This document shows, one piece after another, positions 60,656 to 64,000 of a stretch of 64,000 nt of DNA. The DNA lies in assembly GCA_002914805.1 (NCBI GenBank), contig JXTB01000212.1:1-64000 (forward strand), in the 5' to 3' direction. Position 1 is the stretch's first letter. Each line of letters begins with the position of its first letter. Below the pieces are notes generated by a model. It did no database searches, was not told where the DNA came from, and saw only the letters and a list, made by a program, of their open reading frames with translations. The position numbers and the translations under genes were made by a program. The stretch is from Parasponia andersonii (Eukaryota > Streptophyta > Magnoliopsida > Rosales > Cannabaceae).

Positions 60656-60666
60656 ACATATATAAC
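60656..60666 (-). promoter_or_regulatory. TATA-box candidate of the kinase gene
   Basis: The minus strand reads GTTATATATGT about 120 bases upstream of the start codon, a plausible distance. The aligned place in the dead paralogue (near 14395) has no TATATA. Confidence 0.45.
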
Positions 60667-60929
60667 TGCTGCGGTCACCTTGAAGTTAAGTCAAAGTCGC
60701 CTAATAATATTAGATTTTTTAATCTTTTCTACGAAAACTCTTAACAGAGATATCTAATTTGTTTTTATTTATGCTTAATAGCAATGGACTTAAAGAATTA
60801 GGAAGTTTAAGTTGGCTCTTCTGTTGGCTTGGACTAAAATGACCATTTATCTATATTAATGAAAAAAAAATAAGAAGTTCAATAAAATATTTCAAATTAC
60901 TAAGAAAAAACTCACAGCCACAGTTGCCA

Positions 60930-61110
60930 TGAAATTGCGTTTATGTCGTTTGTGGGTGGAGATAATTCAGTGTAACTTTCTATTGGTTACTCTGTCTCTA
61001 TGAATTGACCTGGTGTTTTGGCTAATGGGTTTAAGGCAACTCAGTACTAGCCGTGCCTAGAATACGAAATGACAGACGACATTTTGGGTCTATATACAGG
61101 ACTTTGTCGA
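60930..61110. repeat. direct repeat flanking the receptor-kinase gene (upstream copy)
   Basis: Partner of 56690-56960 (see there). The stretch 61111-61560 beyond it includes an A run (61208-61223) and a TTA/ATT microsatellite near 61272-61290, and no gene I can support. Confidence 0.6.
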
Positions 61111-61564
61111 ACACGGAAACGCAACAAATGCACAAGCGAGAACCCCGTTAATGATCACATGGTGGGGTCACCTTCAAAGAATTAATGTAAATGGAGAGGA
61201 ATTATTAAAAAAAAAAAAAAAAAACTAAATGCACAGGACGGCCACATATATCTTAAACTTTGGAAAGGTTATTGTTATTATTATTATTAAACTTGTTTGT
61301 CATATAGTCAAAACTTTGCCAAACACTCACGGTGAGTGATCTTCTCGTCGATGAAGGTATTAAGTACTCTATAACGAAACTTATAATGCGAACTATTTAC
61401 GTTTAATCATATACGCAAGGTCAAGATCTTTAGAAGACCATCCATGGAGATGAAGTTACGTCGCTAGAAGATGCTGCTATTTTGAAAAAGTGGAAGATCA
61501 AATATTGAAGGCAATGTAAGATCACATCAAAATAAGAAATGCTAAAGCACATACGGATTACAAA

Positions 61565-61770
61565 GACGCTCAAAGCAGCATAGATTTGGGTTATAATTCA
61601 CTCTGATGTATTTGGGTCTTTCAACCAACCATCTATGAATGGAATGTGATATACATTGACATTTATTTATCAGTTTTCCAAACATGTATGGGTTTCTCTT
61701 CACAAGGTAAACAAAAATCCAATAAGCTATTGAAATTCATAGAATTTAGAGAAACAGTAGATGACATTCA
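61565..61770 (+). pseudogene. Ty1/copia integrase scrap
   Basis: The frame reads VIIHSDVFGSFNQPSMNGM-stop-YTLTFIYQFSKHVWVSLHKVNK, matching the start of the copia integrase core (HSDVxGP...SxGG..Y.LTFIDD.SR..WVY). The first catalytic Asp (HSD) is present; the expected Asp-Asp before Ser-Arg has become Tyr-Gln. Two stops lie within 25 codons. Upstream 61400-61560 may hold the end of the GAG-pre-integrase region but is too decayed to call. Confidence 0.7.
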
Positions 61771-61779
61771 CAATTTTTA

Positions 61780-63480
61780 TAAATTAGTACCCTAATTTTT
61801 GCTTTTTATAAATGTGTACCATAAGCAAGTTAAACGACTCAAATACTCCTCATTAACTTATTAAAATGTTTTAAATATTAATATATACAAAATATTTTAT
61901 AATTTTTTTTGGTTAATTGTGAAAACAATATACAAAATAAATACTCATATATCATTACAAAATATTTTATAATGTTTTTTAAAATAAATTTGAAATATTT
62001 GTCAACAGAAATAAGATATTTTCAATTTAAATTTCATGTTTAGCTAGAAATTTTATGGTCAATTTGTGTATAGAGAGTACACATTTATAAAAATTTTAAA
62101 TGTAGAAATATAATTTTGTACAAATCAAAAAGTATGATTAGAATTGCCCATAGTTTAGGATATTTTTCTTGACAATTAACCTTTGTTTTTTTACCTCTCA
62201 TTCTAAATTTGTATTATTCTCTTTTAATGATAAATCCAATATAATAATTCTAAATATTTTTCAGAAATTTCATTGGTTTTTAGTAAGTTTTTTTTAAGTA
62301 ATGATGAGTAATACTGTCTTTTTACTGTTAAAATCCGGTAATTAGACATTATCGGTATAATTTTATAAGAATTTTAATTGTGAAGATAATTTGTAGGAAT
62401 TTTAATTGTGAGGATATTAATTTGTAGTATTCAAAAGTCAGGATATTATTTACCAAAATTTAAGAGTCAATTATTAATTTGCAAGAATTCAAAAGTTTAT
62501 GTTTTTGCAAAAAGAAAATTAAATTTTAGTATCATTACCTTTTATCCGGCTACTAAAATTTTTTTTTTTTGAAAAATTAAAATGAACAATAAATCAAGAA
62601 TTTCCCTCAACCCAAACAATATTAATTTTCTAGTGAATGCCAACTCTATCACAAACTGAGTACAGGAATGTATAATAGATCGGGAGATTGAAAAAAAAAA
62701 AACGGAGAAATATGAAATGAGAGTAAATACACCAAAATAATGAAAAACTCAATTCTTGCTACCTTACCCTCAACACATTGTCAACGTCAAATGTCAATTA
62801 GTATAGTGTGTGTGAACTTGGTTAGAAAAAGAGACTTTATCTGTATATATGTGCAGGACATAATTGCCACTTTAATATAACTAAGGACGTCAACGTTGAA
62901 AATAAGACTGGAAAATTGGGTCCTTGAAGGAGGATAATAGGATTGGCTGATATTGCGAGGACTTTAGGGAACACATTTACAACTATCATATTGGGAAGAA
63001 TGCAGTAGGAGGAGCAAAGGGTTGTCTATTTGCGAGGTTGACGTTTATGGAAGTATTTCTTGTGTGGAAATAACCAAAAGCTAAAATACAAATACAACGA
63101 CAATAACGAAATAATTAATAAATACAAAAAATAACAGATACTTCAAAGAAAATATGTCACGCAAGATAAATTTAAATAACAATGAAATAATAAATACAAA
63201 AAAATAACAGATACACATGTCTGAATTTTTTTTCGTTGGTAACCAAGACTGAGTAGAGGCCGGCCGCAGGTTATGATTTCGGATGATATTCATCGCTATT
63301 GGTACTTTTGTTGTTTTGTGTTGCGGACATAATTTGGTGGTACCACTATAGTGGCTTTAAAAAAAGTACAAACACTATGTGACAAGCGTATAATATTTGA
63401 TGAAATTATACGTAGGTTTAAAAAATGCTTTGAAGACATTTTCGAGAAATCCATAACGATGAATGTGAGGTAATCCTTCA
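61780..63480. other. AT-rich spacer, no gene seen
   Basis: No coding signal is supported. A 36-bp sentence (AATACAAATACAACG.../ATAAATACAAAAAATAACAGATAC) is loosely repeated at 63085-63145 and 63180-63215. Confidence 0.5.
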
Positions 63481-63486
63481 GTATTT

Positions 63487-63645
63487 ACATGTCCAGTACT
63501 GAGCTGTCATTTTGAGGGTAAAGAGTCTATTGTCTATTTCTGTTCCCGCGCTACAATCTCCAAGGGGTATGGCGCCAAAGCTAAAAATATTGAATTTTAC
63601 TGAAATTGGCCATATCTAAATGTATATCCTGGTGCCATGTCTCCC
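63487..63645 (-). pseudogene. exon 6 scrap of a third S-domain receptor kinase
   Basis: The minus strand aligns with exon 6 of the intact gene (57773-57623) from the GGCACCAGGATATA (GYIAPEY) end to the CTGGACATGTAA donor. Shared words on the plus strand include ACATGTCCAG, GCTGTCATTT, CAATCTCCAA, CCAAAGCTAAAAATAT and TTTTACTGA. Several indels break the frame. No other exon of this copy was found nearby. Confidence 0.75.
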
Positions 63646-64000
63646 TACATTTATATTAAATGTTAACTTTGGTACCGAATAGATTACATGCGATTAGATT
63701 ATTTTAAAATATTAGATTAGATAAGATTATAGTCTAATTTTATTCTATGCTTGGTGTGCTACTTTTTGTTAGAATAAAATTAGCATACATATTTGATAGT
63801 TTTAACTAAATAAATAATTTTGAGGTTTGATTAATTTAGAAAAATATTATTTTTAAAAGTCTATATGAAAGTATCAATTTTAAAACAAAATTTTAAAAAA
63901 CACATATATAAAAACAACACTTTTAAAAAATATTTACACAATACCGCTTTTAAAATAGTTTTGGAAAAATATCATTTTAAAAACGTATTTCCAAAAATAC
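63646..64000. other. AT-rich end of window, nothing recognised
   Basis: Runs of A and T with TTTTAAAA words; no gene or clear repeat. Confidence 0.5.

Noticed and set aside
1-64000. tRNA genes, rRNA, CRISPR arrays, bacterial operons
   Set aside because: Looked for and not seen. The repeats here are tandem or LTR types without regular spacers, and the gene structures are those of a plant nucleus.

Overview
The window is a piece of a plant nuclear genome, most likely a eudicot. It is AT-rich and contains an S-domain (G-type lectin) receptor-like kinase gene with the standard seven-exon structure. The rest is mostly old, nested plant retrotransposons. I cannot name the species. One base (27682) is N.

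Layout. (1) 1-3571, minus strand: the 5' part of a Ty3/gypsy element of the Tat lineage (called Tat-A here), with LTR, gag and an open protease-linker frame that runs off the left edge. (2) 3572-11190: AT-rich spacer with one MITE-like insertion and a probable 2.1 kb solo LTR (8412-10501, 5-bp target duplication ACTTG). (3) 11190-14270, minus: a dead S-domain receptor kinase. (4) 16070-26300, plus: a highly decayed Tat element (Tat-B). (5) 27228-30386: a CACTA-like DNA transposon remnant, followed by a 21-bp minisatellite. (6) 32474-35043: a large inverted repeat made from one LTR family, with a decayed primer site on its right. (7) 35397-53000: a nest. A decayed Tat pol (Tat-D) is interrupted by a 3.7 kb solo-LTR-like insertion (36818-40542, target duplication CCTAC). 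It is interrupted again, in its polypurine tract, by a full-length Tat element (Tat-C, 42072-52991, target duplication GGAGG). (8) 54375-55887, minus: a LINE-type ORF1/RNase H remnant. (9) 57086-60541, minus: an apparently intact seven-exon S-domain receptor kinase of 814 residues. (10) 60.9-64 kb: a Ty1/copia integrase scrap and a lone exon-6 scrap of a third receptor kinase.

Function. The one host gene that looks functional is the receptor kinase at 57-60.5 kb: signal peptide, B-lectin, S-locus glycoprotein region, PAN, one membrane span, and a kinase with all catalytic motifs. Its dead paralogue at 11-14 kb and the scrap at 63.5 kb lie in the same orientation, so this is a tandem receptor-kinase cluster that was later spread apart by transposons. 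The Tat copies carry gag-protease-RT-RNase H-second RNase H-integrase on one strand and, between integrase and 3' LTR, a gene on the opposite strand that can be followed in two copies. Most in-frame stops in the Tat copies sit where a sister copy has CAA, CAG or TGG, which fits decay by deamination of methylated cytosine. I found no convincing tRNA, rRNA or CRISPR.
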